A stretch of DNA of 64,000 bases from Bradyrhizobium sp. 186 (GTDB lineage Bacteria > Pseudomonadota > Alphaproteobacteria > Rhizobiales > Xanthobacteraceae): assembly GCF_023101685.1 (NCBI RefSeq), contig NZ_CP082164.1, forward strand, positions 4,588,001-4,652,000, given 5' to 3'. Positions 55,257 to 64,000 of the stretch are shown here, piece by piece; within the stretch, counting starts at the first letter, position 1, and each line of letters starts with the position of its first letter. Both the position numbers and the translations under genes were made by a program. Under the pieces are notes generated by a model, which ran no database searches, had not been told where the DNA came from, and was given only the letters and a program-made list of their open reading frames with translations.

Positions 55257-57068
55257 CTAGGCCTGTTCAATCTCTTCGCGGAGCATTTCCAGTTCGAGCC
55301 AGCGGTTCTCGGCAGCCGAAAGCTCTTCATGTGCCTTGGCGATCGCTGCCGACGTGTCGTCGAATTTCTTACGATCCTTGGCATAGAGATTGGGATCGTC
55401 CAGCACGCGCTGCAGCTTGGCGATGTCGGCGTGAAGCGTCTCGACCTTCCTCGGGAGGGTTTCGAGCGCGTGCTTCTCGTTAAAACTCAGGCGCCGTTTT
55501 GGCGCGGCAGCGGGAGCTGTGGGCCGATCCTCTTTCTTCTCCGCAGCCGGCTGCGCCTTCGCCGTCTCGCGCGTGAGGTCGGCGCCGCGTTGCGTCAGCA
55601 TGTCACTGTAGCCGCCGGCATATTCGATCCACTTGCTGTTGCCCTCGGGCGCGATCACTGAGGTGACGACGCGGTCGAGGAAGTCGCGGTCGTGGCTGAT
55701 CAGGATGACCGTGCCCTCGTAGTCGCCGAGCATGTCTTCGAGCACGTCGAGCGTTTCGAGGTCGAGATCGTTGGTCGGCTCGTCCAGCACCAGCAGGTTC
55801 GATGGTTTCGCCAGCGCGCGCGCCAGCATCAGCCGGCCGCGCTCGCCGCCCGAGAGCACTTCCAGTGGCGTGCCGCGCTGCTCCTGCGCGAATAGAAAAT
55901 CCTTCATGTAGCCGACGACGTGCTTGGCTTTGCCGCCGACCATGATCTGGTCGCCGCGGCCGCCGGTCAGGGCCTCCGCCAACGTCGTTTTGGGATCGAG
56001 GCTCTCGCGGTGCTGGTCGAGCGTTGCCATCTCCAGATTGGCGCCGAGCCGCACGGTGCCGGAGTCCGGCTCCGCCGCGCCGGTCAAAAGATTGACCAGC
56101 GTGGTCTTGCCGGCGCCGTTTGGCCCGATGATGCCGAGCCGGTCGCCACGCTGGATGCGGGTCGAGAAATTGTCGACGATCATGCGCTCGCCAAAGGCCT
56201 TGGTGACGCCCTTCGCCTCGATCACCAGCTTACCGGATTGCTCCGCTTCGGCGGCTGCGAGATTGGCGCTGCCGGCGGTGCCGCGATAGTCGCGCCGCTG
56301 GTCGCGCAGCGCGTGCAGATTGCCGAGCCGCTTGACGTTGCGCTTGCGCCGGCCGGAGACGCCGTGGCGCAGCCAGTGCTCCTCGTCGACGATCTTGCGG
56401 TCGAGCTTGTGCTGGTCGCGCTCTTCCTCCGCCAGCACCTCGTCGCGCCAGGCTTCGAACGCGGCAAAGCCACGGTCGATCTGCTTGATCCTGCCGCGAT
56501 CTAGCCAGGCGGTCGAGCGGGAGAGATTGGTGAGGAAGCGGCGGTCGTGGCTGATCAAGACCAGCGCGCTGCGGCGGCTGTCGAGCTCCTTTTCCAGCCA
56601 CTCGATCGTGGAAAGATCCAGATGGTTGGTCGGCTCGTCCAACAATAAAATGTCTGGAGAGGGCGCCAGCACGCACGCCAGCGCCGCGCGGCGGGCCTCG
56701 CCGCCGGAGAGGTTTGCGGGATTCTCGTTGCCGGTTAGCCCAAGCTGCTCCAGCAGATAGTGGGCCTGGTGCTGGTCGTCGCCGGGCGCAAGCCCCGCCT
56801 CGACATAGGCGAGCGTGGTCTTGTGGTCGCCGAAGTCCGGCTCCTGTGGCAAATAGCGAACCGTCGACCCTGGCTGAACGAAGCGCGTGCCACCGTCGGC
56901 TTCGACGATGCCGGCCGCGATCTTCAGCAGCGTCGATTTGCCCGAGCCGTTGCGGCCGATCAGGCAGACCCGCTCGCCAGTTGCGACGTTGAGCTCGACG
57001 CCGCTCAGCAGCGGCGTGCCGCCAAACGTCAGCTTGATGTCTTTCAGTTGAATCAGCGGCGGCGCCAT
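55257..57068 (-). CDS. ABC-F family ATPase, Uup type
   Basis: 603 aa soluble protein with two ATP-binding domains and no membrane segments. Walker A GRNGSGKST and GPNGAGKTT, signatures LSGGEARRA and LSGGERGRL, and an inter-domain linker with many arginines. The C-terminus (from about 520) is a charged coiled coil (KVETLHADIAKLQRVLDDPN), the Uup DNA/ribosome-contact extension. ABC-F proteins act on stalled ribosomes; Uup also affects transposon excision. Close to the DUF188 gene downstream end (2-bp gap). Confidence 0.93.
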   Translation of the reverse strand: MAPPLIQLKDIKLTFGGTPLLSGVELNVATGERVCLIGRNGSGKSTLLKIAAGIVEADGGTRFVQPGSTVRYLPQEPDFGDHKTTLAYVEAGLAPGDDQHQAHYLLEQLGLTGNENPANLSGGEARRAALACVLAPSPDILLLDEPTNHLDLSTIEWLEKELDSRRSALVLISHDRRFLTNLSRSTAWLDRGRIKQIDRGFAAFEAWRDEVLAEEERDQHKLDRKIVDEEHWLRHGVSGRRKRNVKRLGNLHALRDQRRDYRGTAGSANLAAAEAEQSGKLVIEAKGVTKAFGERMIVDNFSTRIQRGDRLGIIGPNGAGKTTLVNLLTGAAEPDSGTVRLGANLEMATLDQHRESLDPKTTLAEALTGGRGDQIMVGGKAKHVVGYMKDFLFAQEQRGTPLEVLSGGERGRLMLARALAKPSNLLVLDEPTNDLDLETLDVLEDMLGDYEGTVILISHDRDFLDRVVTSVIAPEGNSKWIEYAGGYSDMLTQRGADLTRETAKAQPAAEKKEDRPTAPAAAPKRRLSFNEKHALETLPRKVETLHADIAKLQRVLDDPNLYAKDRKKFDDTSAAIAKAHEELSAAENRWLELEMLREEIEQA

Positions 57069-57070
57069 CG

Positions 57071-57568
57071 TCAGCCCTGACTCGTTGCAGCCTGATCGGC
57101 GCGGCGGCGCTGGATCCGGCGCAGCGTCTGGTCGAGCGCCGAAAGAAATGCCGAGCGGTCGCGCGGCGCGAACGATCTCGGGCCGCCGGTCACTTCGCCC
57201 GCCGAGCGCAAATCTGTCATCAAATTGCGCACCGCGAGCGTCATGCCGATCGACTGTTCCGTGAATGGCTTGCCGTTCGGCGCGATCACGTCGGCGCCCG
57301 CCTTTACGCAGCGGCTGGCGAGCGGAATGTCAGAGGTGACGACGACGTCACCGGGACCGGCACGCTCCGCGATCCAGTCGTCGGCGGCATCCATGCCGGC
57401 ACCGGCGGCGATGCGCTCGATCAGGGGATCGGGGGGTACGCGAATGAAATTCCCCGCAACCACGCTGACGGGCAAGCCGTGCCGGCTGGCGACGCGATAG
57501 ATCTCATCCTTCACGGGACAGGCGTCGGCGTCGACATAGATGCGGGTGGTGTTCGGGGTGTCAGCCAT
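57071..57568 (-). CDS. YaiI/YqxD family (DUF188) PIN-like protein
   Basis: 165 aa from the ATG at 57568; the frame from 57628 adds 20 residues without family match. The N-terminus [20 protein letters not shown] is the family signature, followed by [21 protein letters not shown]. The fold is PIN-like and may bind metal through D9 and D11 or so. Function unproven. The ABC-F gene follows 2 bp downstream on the same strand. Confidence 0.9.
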   Translation of the reverse strand: MADTPNTTRIYVDADACPVKDEIYRVASRHGLPVSVVAGNFIRVPPDPLIERIAAGAGMDAADDWIAERAGPGDVVVTSDIPLASRCVKAGADVIAPNGKPFTEQSIGMTLAVRNLMTDLRSAGEVTGGPRSFAPRDRSAFLSALDQTLRRIQRRRADQAATSQG

Positions 57569-57674
57569 CGGCGGCGTGGTACCCCATTCGGGCCGCAAAG
57601 GCGAGGGGGATTGACCGCGGTTCCTCAAGGCCTACCATCGGCCCGAAACAACAAGAATATTGGGAAGGCCGACC

Positions 57675-58476
57675 ATGCCGAACCGGCTCGAAACCTACCG
57701 TGTCGAGGCCTGCAACACCGCCAAGCAATCCGAGAACAAGATGCATGACGACACGGTGGCGCGCCGCTTCGGCTTTTCCGGCGGGCTGGTTCCGGGCGTC
57801 GATGTCTTTCGCCTATATGATGCACGTGCCGGTGGCGCGGTGGGGCCGCGATTTCCTCACGCGCGGGCGGATCGAGGGGCGCTTCGTCAAGCCGGTCTAT
57901 GACGGCGAGACCGCTGACGTCGATGCGACCGAGCACAATGGCGAGTTGACGATCGAGGTGTTCAGCCGCGGTGAGCTCTGCGCCATGGGGACGGCGGCGC
58001 TGCCGGCGGCAGCGCCCGCGGTTTCATTGAGCGATTTCGTCGAAGTCCCCGCGGCTGCCGAGCGCAAGCCGGTCAGCCCGGCGACTTTCGAAACCGGCAA
58101 ATGGTTGGGCACAGAGCCACGCCGCTGGGCCGGTCAGGCGGCGGCCGACTATCTCGCCGACATCAGGGAGACCGATCCGATCTTCGCGCGCGAGGGGCTT
58201 GGCCATCCCGGCCTGATCCAGCGGGTCATGAACCGCGTGCTGGTCGACAACACCATTCTCGGGCCGTGGATTCATGTAGGCAGCCGCATGCAGTTGCTCG
58301 CAGCCGGCCGTGCCGGTGACGAGATCACGGCGCGGGCAAAAGTCACCGCGAACTACGAGAAGAAAGTCCACCGCTTCGTCGAGCTCGACGCATTGGTGGT
58401 TGCCAACGGCACGACGCCGCTGGCGCATTGCCAGCACATCGCGATCTACCAGCCGCGCGAGCAGGCGGCGGCGTAA
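57675..58476 (+). pseudogene. MaoC-like hotdog protein with a one-base frameshift
   Basis: The start ATG at 57675 (GGGAAGGC upstream) opens MPNRLETYRVEACNTAKQSE and runs to a stop at 57902. From about 57807 the family-like sequence continues in the next frame (FAYMMHVPVARWGRDF...) to 58476. Dropping one T of TTT at 57807-57809 would give an intact protein of about 266 aa reading VPGVDVFAYMMH. The product would be an acyl-dehydratase-like hotdog protein. Either a true pseudogene or a sequence error; the rest of the frame is undamaged, which favours a recent event or error. Confidence 0.8.
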
Positions 58477-58510
58477 CGTGAGAGGGGCGGGCGGCTTCCC
58501 CAAATCACAA

Positions 58511-58612
58511 TGTCATGCCCCGCGAAGGCGGGGTATCCAGTACGCCGCGGCCTCTCGGTTTAGCCGCGCCGTCTCGGAGTACCGGATCGCCCGCCTTCGC
58601 GGGCGATGACAG
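58511..58612. repeat. Dispersed palindromic repeat, family G
   Basis: TGTCATGCCCCGCGAAGGCG and CGCCTTCGCGGGCGATGAC halves, with a GGTATCCAGTA/TACCGGAT centre. Lies between the frameshifted gene and the CoxL-like gene. Confidence 0.8.
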
Positions 58613-58639
58613 CGAGGGTTAGGAGGCCGCGAGCGACCC

Positions 58640-61009
58640 TCACACCGCCCCCTTCGCGTCCTGGATTGCGCGCCAGACGCGCTCCGGGGTCAACGGCATG
58701 TCGATGTGCTTGATGCCGTAGTCGGAGAGTGCATCGACCACCGCATTCACCACCGTCGACATGCTGCCGGCGCAGCCGGCTTCGCCGCAGCCCTTGGTGC
58801 CCAAGGGGTTGCTCTTGGCCGGCACGGGGTGGTCGCCGACCGTCATGTTTGGCACGTCCTCCGCGCGCGGCAGCGCGTAGTCCATCAGCGAGCCCGTGAT
58901 CGGCTGGCCGCTCTCGTCATAACGGATCTGCTCCATCAGCGCCTGGCCGATGCCCTGGACGACGCCGCCATGGAGCTGGCCCGCGACCAGCATCGGGTTG
59001 ATCACCGTGCCGAAATCGTTCACGGCGCTGTAGCGCACGATCTGAACCACGCCGGTGTCCGGATCGATCTCGACCTCGGCGACGTGGCAGCCGTTCGGGA
59101 AGGCCGACGGCACCGGCTCGCTGGTGTGATCGACGTCGAGCGTATCGGGCACGCCGTCCGGCACCTTGCCGTCATGCAGGCGCTTGGCGAGCTCCATGAT
59201 GTCGATGCTGCGATCGGTGCCGGCGATGGTGAAGCTGCCGCCTTCGAACTCGATGTCGGCTTCGGACGCTTCCATCATATGCGCCGCGGCGCGCTTGCCC
59301 TTCTCGATCACGAGCTTGGAAGCCTCCACGATCGCCATGCCGGTCGCGGTGATCGAGCGCGAGCCGCCGGTGCCGTTGCCGGTGTGGACGATGTCGCTGT
59401 CGCCCTGCACCAGCTTGACGCTCTCGAAGGGCACGCCGAGCTGCGCGCACAGCACCTGCGCGAACGGGGTCGCATGACCCTGGCCGTAATCGAGCGTACC
59501 GGTGATGAGCTGCACGCTGCCATCAGGGTCGAACACGATCTTGCCGAGCTCGGCGCTCGGCGGCGCGGTGACCTCGAGATAGGAGCCGACCGCGATGCCG
59601 CGCAGCTTGCCGGCCTTCTTGCTCTCCTTCTTGCGCTTGGCGAAATTCTCATGGTCGGAGATTTCGAGCGCCTTGTTGAACACCGCCTGGAAGTCGCCGC
59701 TGTCATAGGTGACGCCGGAGGAGGCCGGGAACGGCATCTGGTTCGGCTTGATGAAGTTGCGCTTGCGCAGGGTCAGCCGGTTGATGCCCATTTCGTCGGC
59801 GGCACGGTCGATCAGCCGCTCCATGTAATAGTTCGCCTCGGGCCGGCCGGCACCGCGATACGCGCCCATCAGTGTGGTGTTGGTCAAGACCGTCTTGATG
59901 TCGATGCCCATCAGCGGCGTGCGATAGACGCTGGAAAAGTTCTTGCCGGTGTTGAGCGAGAGCGGGCCGGGTGCAACGCCGGTGATGTAGGCGCCGAGAT
60001 TGCCGTAGCCTTCGAGCTTGGCCGCCAAGAAATGTCCCTCGGCATCGAGCGCAAGCTCGGCATGGATCTTTTGGGCGCGGCCATGGCTGTCGGACAGGAA
60101 GCTGGTCGAGCGCTCGTCGAGCCACTTCACCGGGCGACCAAGTGCCTTCGCCGCGTACAGGATGCACATGTATTCGGGATAGTTGATGTTCTTCATCCCG
60201 AAGGAGCCGCCGACATTGGCGGTGAGAATGCGCACCTTCTCGTTCGGCACTTTCAGGTTCTTGGCGAGATTGGCGCGGTTGCCCGCCACCCCCTGCGTCG
60301 GCACCTGGAGAGTGTAGCGCTCGGCCTTCTTGTCATAGGAGGCAAGTCCCACGCGCGGCTCCATCGACACCACGGCGACACGGGTGTTCTCGATGTCGAC
60401 CCTGGTCACATGGGCGGCGCTGGCGAAGGCGGCGTCGACCTTGTCCATGTCGCCATAGTGATAGTCGAGCGCGACATTGTTCGGGATGTGATCATAGAGT
60501 TGCGGCGCGCCCGGCTTGGCGGCTTCCTCAGGATCAGTCACGGCCGGCAGCGGGTCGATGTCGACTTCGACGGCCTCGGCCGCATCGCGCGCCTGGGCCA
60601 ACGTCTCCGCCACCACGAAGGCGATGGGATCGCCGACGAAGCGGACCTTGTCGGTCGCCAGCGGCTGGCGGTTGGTCTGGAGCAGGGGCGAGCCGTCACG
60701 GCTCTTCAGCGGCAGGCCGCAGGTGAAGGGACCATAGCCGGCGGCATCGAGGTCGGTTCCGGTCCATACCCCCAGCACGCCCGGCAGCGCCTTGGCGGCG
60801 TCGGTGTTGATGCCGCGAATGACGCCATGGGCATGGGTCGAGCGGACGACCACGGCATGGGCTTGGCCGGGCAGGTTGAAATCGTCGGTGTAGCGGCCCT
60901 TGCCGCGCACCAGGGTGTCGTCCTCCTTGCGGCGGACCGGCTGCCCGACGCCATATTTTTGCAGCGCGATAGCGTTTTCGAGCGTGGATGATTTGGTGTG
61001 TTCTTGCAT
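58640..61009 (-). CDS. Xanthine dehydrogenase-family molybdoenzyme large subunit, form-II CoxL type
   Basis: 789 aa from the ATG at 61009; the open frame to 61294 is not coding. The substrate loop is GAYRGAGRPEAN, the form-II (AYRGAGR) version, not the AYxCSFR of true CO dehydrogenase. The general base glutamate lies in KGCGEAGCAG near the C-terminus. It would bind molybdopterin-cytosine dinucleotide and oxidise an aldehyde or N-heterocycle; the medium (FAD) and small (FeS) subunits are not encoded nearby, so the enzyme must draw them from elsewhere or the subunit is an orphan. Confidence 0.92.
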   Translation of the reverse strand: MQEHTKSSTLENAIALQKYGVGQPVRRKEDDTLVRGKGRYTDDFNLPGQAHAVVVRSTHAHGVIRGINTDAAKALPGVLGVWTGTDLDAAGYGPFTCGLPLKSRDGSPLLQTNRQPLATDKVRFVGDPIAFVVAETLAQARDAAEAVEVDIDPLPAVTDPEEAAKPGAPQLYDHIPNNVALDYHYGDMDKVDAAFASAAHVTRVDIENTRVAVVSMEPRVGLASYDKKAERYTLQVPTQGVAGNRANLAKNLKVPNEKVRILTANVGGSFGMKNINYPEYMCILYAAKALGRPVKWLDERSTSFLSDSHGRAQKIHAELALDAEGHFLAAKLEGYGNLGAYITGVAPGPLSLNTGKNFSSVYRTPLMGIDIKTVLTNTTLMGAYRGAGRPEANYYMERLIDRAADEMGINRLTLRKRNFIKPNQMPFPASSGVTYDSGDFQAVFNKALEISDHENFAKRKKESKKAGKLRGIAVGSYLEVTAPPSAELGKIVFDPDGSVQLITGTLDYGQGHATPFAQVLCAQLGVPFESVKLVQGDSDIVHTGNGTGGSRSITATGMAIVEASKLVIEKGKRAAAHMMEASEADIEFEGGSFTIAGTDRSIDIMELAKRLHDGKVPDGVPDTLDVDHTSEPVPSAFPNGCHVAEVEIDPDTGVVQIVRYSAVNDFGTVINPMLVAGQLHGGVVQGIGQALMEQIRYDESGQPITGSLMDYALPRAEDVPNMTVGDHPVPAKSNPLGTKGCGEAGCAGSMSTVVNAVVDALSDYGIKHIDMPLTPERVWRAIQDAKGAV

Positions 61010-61218
61010 GGAAATGACCTGAAAAGCCGGCAATTGCGCGTTTTGTGGGCGCTTCGGGGACCGGATCCCTTCAAATAACCCACCGACCCGTTCACGACAA
61101 CGCACGAATGGGCATGGTCCCATGTGATGCGTTGTTGCGCAGGCCTGCCGCGCTGCTAATGTTTCAGGCGAAAAAGCAATTCCAGATCGGCCCAACCGGC
61201 CGCGGAAAGACAGTTTGT

Positions 61219-62298
61219 ATGAATGACCACACGCGGCTCCGCGATGGCCATGTGCCGCACGGTGAGCTCGAGGGGTCGATGGCGGCGGTGGCATTCGCCG
61301 CCGAACCGGCCGTCCCCGCGCAGGCGGCGGGAACCGGCGTCTATGCGGCGCTGGACCTCGGCACCAACAATTGCAGGCTCCTGATCGCCTGTCCGACCGA
61401 CGACGGCTTTCGCGTGGTCGATTCCTTCTCGCGCATCATCCGGCTCGGCGAGGGGGTCTCGGCGACCGGCTGCATCAGCGAGGCCGCGATCGAGCGCGCC
61501 ATCGTGGCGCTCAGCATCTGCCGGGACAAGATCAATCTGCGGAAAGCGCGGCGGCTGCGGCTGATCGCCACCGAAGCCTGTCGCGCGGCCTCGAACGCGG
61601 AAGGCTTTCGCAGCCGCGTCGCGGCCGAGACCGGGATCGAGCTCGAGGTGATCAACCGCGAGACCGAGGCTGCACTCGCCGTGCTCGGCTGCGCGCCGCT
61701 TGTCGACCAGAGAGGACGTGGTGCGATCCTGTTCGACATCGGCGGCGGCTCGACCGAGCTGGTGCGCATTGAGCGCGATCCGACGGGGGAGGATCCGGAG
61801 CCGCGGATAAAGGGCTGGATGTCGATCCCACTCGGCGTGGTCACGCTCGCCGAGCAGTTCGGCGGCCGTAACGTGACGCCGGAGATTTATGCCGCGATGG
61901 AGCAGGAGGTCGCGAATCATGTCGCGCCGTTTGCCGAGGAGCATGGCCGCGATCTCGCCGACACGCATCTCTTGGGTACGTCAGGCACCGTGACGACGCT
62001 TGCCGGCATTCATCTCAACCTCGTGCGATATGACCGCCGCCGCATCGACAGCATCTGGATGAACGATACCGACATCACCGCGACCATCAGCAAGCTGCTC
62101 GGCATGAGCTACGAGGAGCGCGCGGCCAACAGCTGTATCAGCTTCGAGCGCGCCGATCTCGTGCTCGCCGGCTGCGCCATTCTCGACGCGATCCGCCGCG
62201 CCTTTCCACTGCCGCGCCTGCGCGTCGCCGACCGGGGCCTGCGCGAGGGCATGCTGGTCGAGATGATGCGCGAGGACGGCGCGCTCAGGAGCTGGTGA
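61219..62298 (+). CDS. Exopolyphosphatase / guanosine pentaphosphate phosphatase (Ppx/GppA)
   Basis: 359 aa from the ATG at 61219 (GGAAAG 9 bases upstream); alternative ATG at 61159. The actin-like ATPase fold shows [11 protein letters not shown] near the N-terminus, [12 protein letters not shown] and [11 protein letters not shown]. Shorter than E. coli Ppx (no C-terminal domain). It removes phosphate from polyphosphate or pppGpp. It is one base away from rlmE, so the two are probably cotranscribed. Confidence 0.9.
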   Translation: MNDHTRLRDGHVPHGELEGSMAAVAFAAEPAVPAQAAGTGVYAALDLGTNNCRLLIACPTDDGFRVVDSFSRIIRLGEGVSATGCISEAAIERAIVALSICRDKINLRKARRLRLIATEACRAASNAEGFRSRVAAETGIELEVINRETEAALAVLGCAPLVDQRGRGAILFDIGGGSTELVRIERDPTGEDPEPRIKGWMSIPLGVVTLAEQFGGRNVTPEIYAAMEQEVANHVAPFAEEHGRDLADTHLLGTSGTVTTLAGIHLNLVRYDRRRIDSIWMNDTDITATISKLLGMSYEERAANSCISFERADLVLAGCAILDAIRRAFPLPRLRVADRGLREGMLVEMMREDGALRSW

Positions 62299-62299
62299 G

Positions 62300-62983
62300 A
62301 TGGCCAAGGACACCACCGGCCGCTTGCACGTCCAGGTCAAGACCGGCGGCAAGCGCAAATTGTCGTCAAAGCTCTGGCTGGAACGGCAGCTCAACGATCC
62401 CTATGTCGTCAAGGCCAAGGCGCTGGGCTATCGCTCGCGCGCGGCGTTCAAGCTGCTCGAGATCGACGACAAGTTTCGCCTGCTGAAGCCTGGCATGGCC
62501 GTGGTCGACCTCGGCGCGGCGCCCGGCGGCTGGAGCCAGATCGCGGCCAAGCGCGTCGGTTCCGTCGACGGCAAGGGCAAGGTCGTCGCGATCGATCTGT
62601 TGGAGATGCCGGAGATTCCCGGCGTCGAGTTCGCGCAGCTCGATTTCATGAGCAATGACGCACCGGACAAGCTCAACGCCATGCTCGGCGGCGGCGCCGA
62701 CGTCGTGATGTCCGACATGGCCGCCAACACCACCGGCCATCGCAAGACCGACCAGCTCCGCATCGTCGGCCTGATCGAGACCGCAGCTGCCTTTGCCTGC
62801 GACGTGCTGAAGCCGGGCGGGGCGTTTCTGGCCAAGACTTTCCAGAGCGGCGCCGACGCCGAACTGCTCGCCCAGCTCAAGCGCGATTTTGCGACGGTGC
62901 GCCACGTCAAGCCTGCCGCCAGCCGGCAGGACTCGTCGGAGCGTTACGTGCTCGCGACGGGATTCCGGGGCGGCTCGCAATGA
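62300..62983 (+). CDS. rlmE: 23S rRNA 2'-O-ribose U2552 methyltransferase
   Basis: 227 aa FtsJ/RrmJ family. The SAM motif is [16 protein letters not shown] (68-83); the catalytic K-D-K set is seen in [18 protein letters not shown] and AKTFQSG. An N-terminal basic extension ([19 protein letters not shown]) is typical of alphaproteobacteria. It methylates U2552 in the A-loop, needed for late 50S assembly. Follows Ppx/GppA with a 1-bp gap. Confidence 0.95.
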   Translation: MAKDTTGRLHVQVKTGGKRKLSSKLWLERQLNDPYVVKAKALGYRSRAAFKLLEIDDKFRLLKPGMAVVDLGAAPGGWSQIAAKRVGSVDGKGKVVAIDLLEMPEIPGVEFAQLDFMSNDAPDKLNAMLGGGADVVMSDMAANTTGHRKTDQLRIVGLIETAAAFACDVLKPGGAFLAKTFQSGADAELLAQLKRDFATVRHVKPAASRQDSSERYVLATGFRGGSQ

Positions 62984-62995
62984 CGCGGTGGGGCA

Positions 62996-64000
62996 CTACC
63001 CCAGCCGCTGATCCCGCGCGTCCTGGGTATCCTCCGTCGCCGTCTTGACGGCGGCACTCGCCGCGCTCTTCGCCGCACCCTTGCGGCTCGCGATCTCCAC
63101 CGCCTTGCGGCCGGAGATCTCGTGGCCGGCGTCGTCCGGCATCTGCCAGAAGAACCAGCTCGATGCCGCCGAGGTCAGCGCGACCACGACGAAGGCCGGC
63201 GCGAACACGGTGGCGTTGAGCTCGCTGACGTGGCTGAGCCACATCGTCGTCTCCACCGACGCGGCGCCGACGGCGACGCCGGCGGAGACCGCGAGCTGCT
63301 GGTTGACACTGACGAGCGTGGTGGCGCGGCTCATCTGCGCGGTCTCGACCTCTGCATAGGCAACCGTATTGATCGCGGTGAACTCGAGCGAACGGAAGAA
63401 GCCGCCCACCACCAGGATGATCATGATGATGAGCAGCGGCGTCGTCACCGTGAAGAGCGCACAGGCGGCGAGGAAAACCGCGCTGATGATCGCGTTCACC
63501 GTCATCAGGTTGCGGAAGCCGAAGGCGCGGATGATGCGCGCGGCGAGCGCCTTCATGCCCATGGCGCCGAGCGAAGAGCCAAACGTGACGAGGCCGGACT
63601 TGAACGGCGACAGGCCGAAGCCGATCTGCATCAGCAGCGGCAACAGGAACGGCAGCGCGCCGATGCCGAGCCGGAACAGGAAACCGCCCAAAATGGCCGC
63701 GCGCAGTGTCGGCAGCTTCAGCAGCGTAAAGTCCAGCACTGGCGATCCCGTCCGCCGGGCGTGAAGGACATACAGCGTCATCGAGATCGATCCACCCGCG
63801 ACCAGGGCGACGATCGTGCTCCACGGCAACAGATTGAGGCCGGCAACCGACAGCCCGAACGCGATGCCGGCGAGCCCGATTCCCGCGAGCACCATGCCGT
63901 AGAGATCGAACGGCTCTCGTTCCTCGCTCTTGATCGGATCGATGAAACGGAGCGCCATGAAGATGCCGAGCAGCCCGATCGGGATGTTGATCAGGAAGAT
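62996..64000 (-). CDS. MFS drug/multidrug exporter, DHA2-type, 5' end beyond window
   Basis: 334 codons visible; the N-terminus lies past the right edge, where the frame is still open (reads IFLINIPIGLLGIF just before MALRF). INIPIGLLG is a conserved DHA2 motif between helices. At least eight hydrophobic segments follow, and the C-terminal cytoplasmic tail is rich in alanine and lysine. A drug or small-molecule exporter is likely; the stop is 13 bp from the convergent rlmE stop. Confidence 0.88.
   Translation of the reverse strand: MFLINIPIGLLGIFMALRFIDPIKSEEREPFDLYGMVLAGIGLAGIAFGLSVAGLNLLPWSTIVALVAGGSISMTLYVLHARRTGSPVLDFTLLKLPTLRAAILGGFLFRLGIGALPFLLPLLMQIGFGLSPFKSGLVTFGSSLGAMGMKALAARIIRAFGFRNLMTVNAIISAVFLAACALFTVTTPLLIIMIILVVGGFFRSLEFTAINTVAYAEVETAQMSRATTLVSVNQQLAVSAGVAVGAASVETTMWLSHVSELNATVFAPAFVVVALTSAASSWFFWQMPDDAGHEISGRKAVEIASRKGAAKSAASAAVKTATEDTQDARDQRLG

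Noticed and set aside
58706..60991. 761-codon plus-strand frame opposite the CoxL-like gene
   Set aside because: Antisense artefact of high-GC third-position bias; the minus-strand frame has molybdoenzyme motifs throughout.

Overview
The window is chromosomal DNA from a high-GC alphaproteobacterium, most probably Bradyrhizobium or a close relative in the Nitrobacteraceae. The grounds are the GC-rich coding, the many CoA-thioester catabolic genes, Tat-exported ABC binding proteins, TAXI-TRAP uptake, a valine-degradation cluster in rhizobial order, and several families of short palindromic intergenic repeats of the kind that litter Bradyrhizobium genomes. The assignment is inferred from gene content; no rRNA or tRNA gene is present to fix it.

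Left part (1-13.4 kb): a sugar-acid catabolic region around a LacI regulator. To its left, on the minus strand, lie an IlvD/Edd-type aldonate dehydratase, two SDR dehydrogenases, a Tat-exported serine hydrolase and a truncated GFA-family protein. To its right, on the plus strand, lie an ABC importer (ATPase, binding protein, two permeases), a DenD-like dehydrogenase, a 2-keto-3-deoxygluconate kinase and a KDPG-type aldolase. Together they describe uptake of a sugar or sugar acid, oxidation, dehydration to a 2-keto-3-deoxy acid, phosphorylation and aldol cleavage. Two LacI-type operators are visible, one of them inside the end of the lacI coding sequence.

13.4-19.5 kb: CoA metabolism (thiolase-like protein, CaiB/BaiF CoA-transferase, second thiolase with a Zn-ribbon/OB partner). 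The second thiolase is split by a complete 1,529-bp IS4/IS50-type element with 16-bp terminal inverted repeats and 9-bp target repeats.

19.5-29 kb: a small membrane peptide, a carboxymuconolactone-decarboxylase-like protein and a MazG-like hydrolase. Then comes a divergent pair of units: biotin carrier, TAXI binding protein, fused TRAP permease and glutaminase-STAS-cNMP fusion on the minus strand; IclR regulator and carboxyltransferase on the plus strand. The two are separated by a striking array of three alternating half-sites.

29-36 kb: a two-domain KaiC-like ATPase translationally coupled to a hybrid histidine kinase, then three TadE/TadG-type pilus-associated proteins and a small secreted protein.

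36-50.5 kb: an MFS carrier, then fatty-acid and branched-chain acyl-CoA metabolism: thiolase, enoyl-CoA hydratase, thioesterase, TetR, LysR, a complete lower valine pathway (mmsA, isobutyryl-CoA dehydrogenase, 3-hydroxyisobutyryl-CoA hydrolase, mmsB), acyl-CoA synthetase, MaoC hydratase and SDR.

50.5-64 kb: housekeeping and mixed genes: HI0933-type flavoprotein, a membrane protein and secreted lipase-like protein, D-threonine-aldolase-like enzyme, Uup-type ABC-F ATPase, DUF188 protein, a frameshifted MaoC-like gene, an orphan form-II CoxL-like molybdoenzyme subunit, Ppx/GppA phosphatase, the 23S rRNA methyltransferase RlmE, and an MFS transporter running off the right edge. Nothing here is clearly a new defence or mobile system. 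The most interesting items are the KaiC-kinase module, the IclR half-site array, the LacI operators, the disrupted or frameshifted genes and the repeat families.
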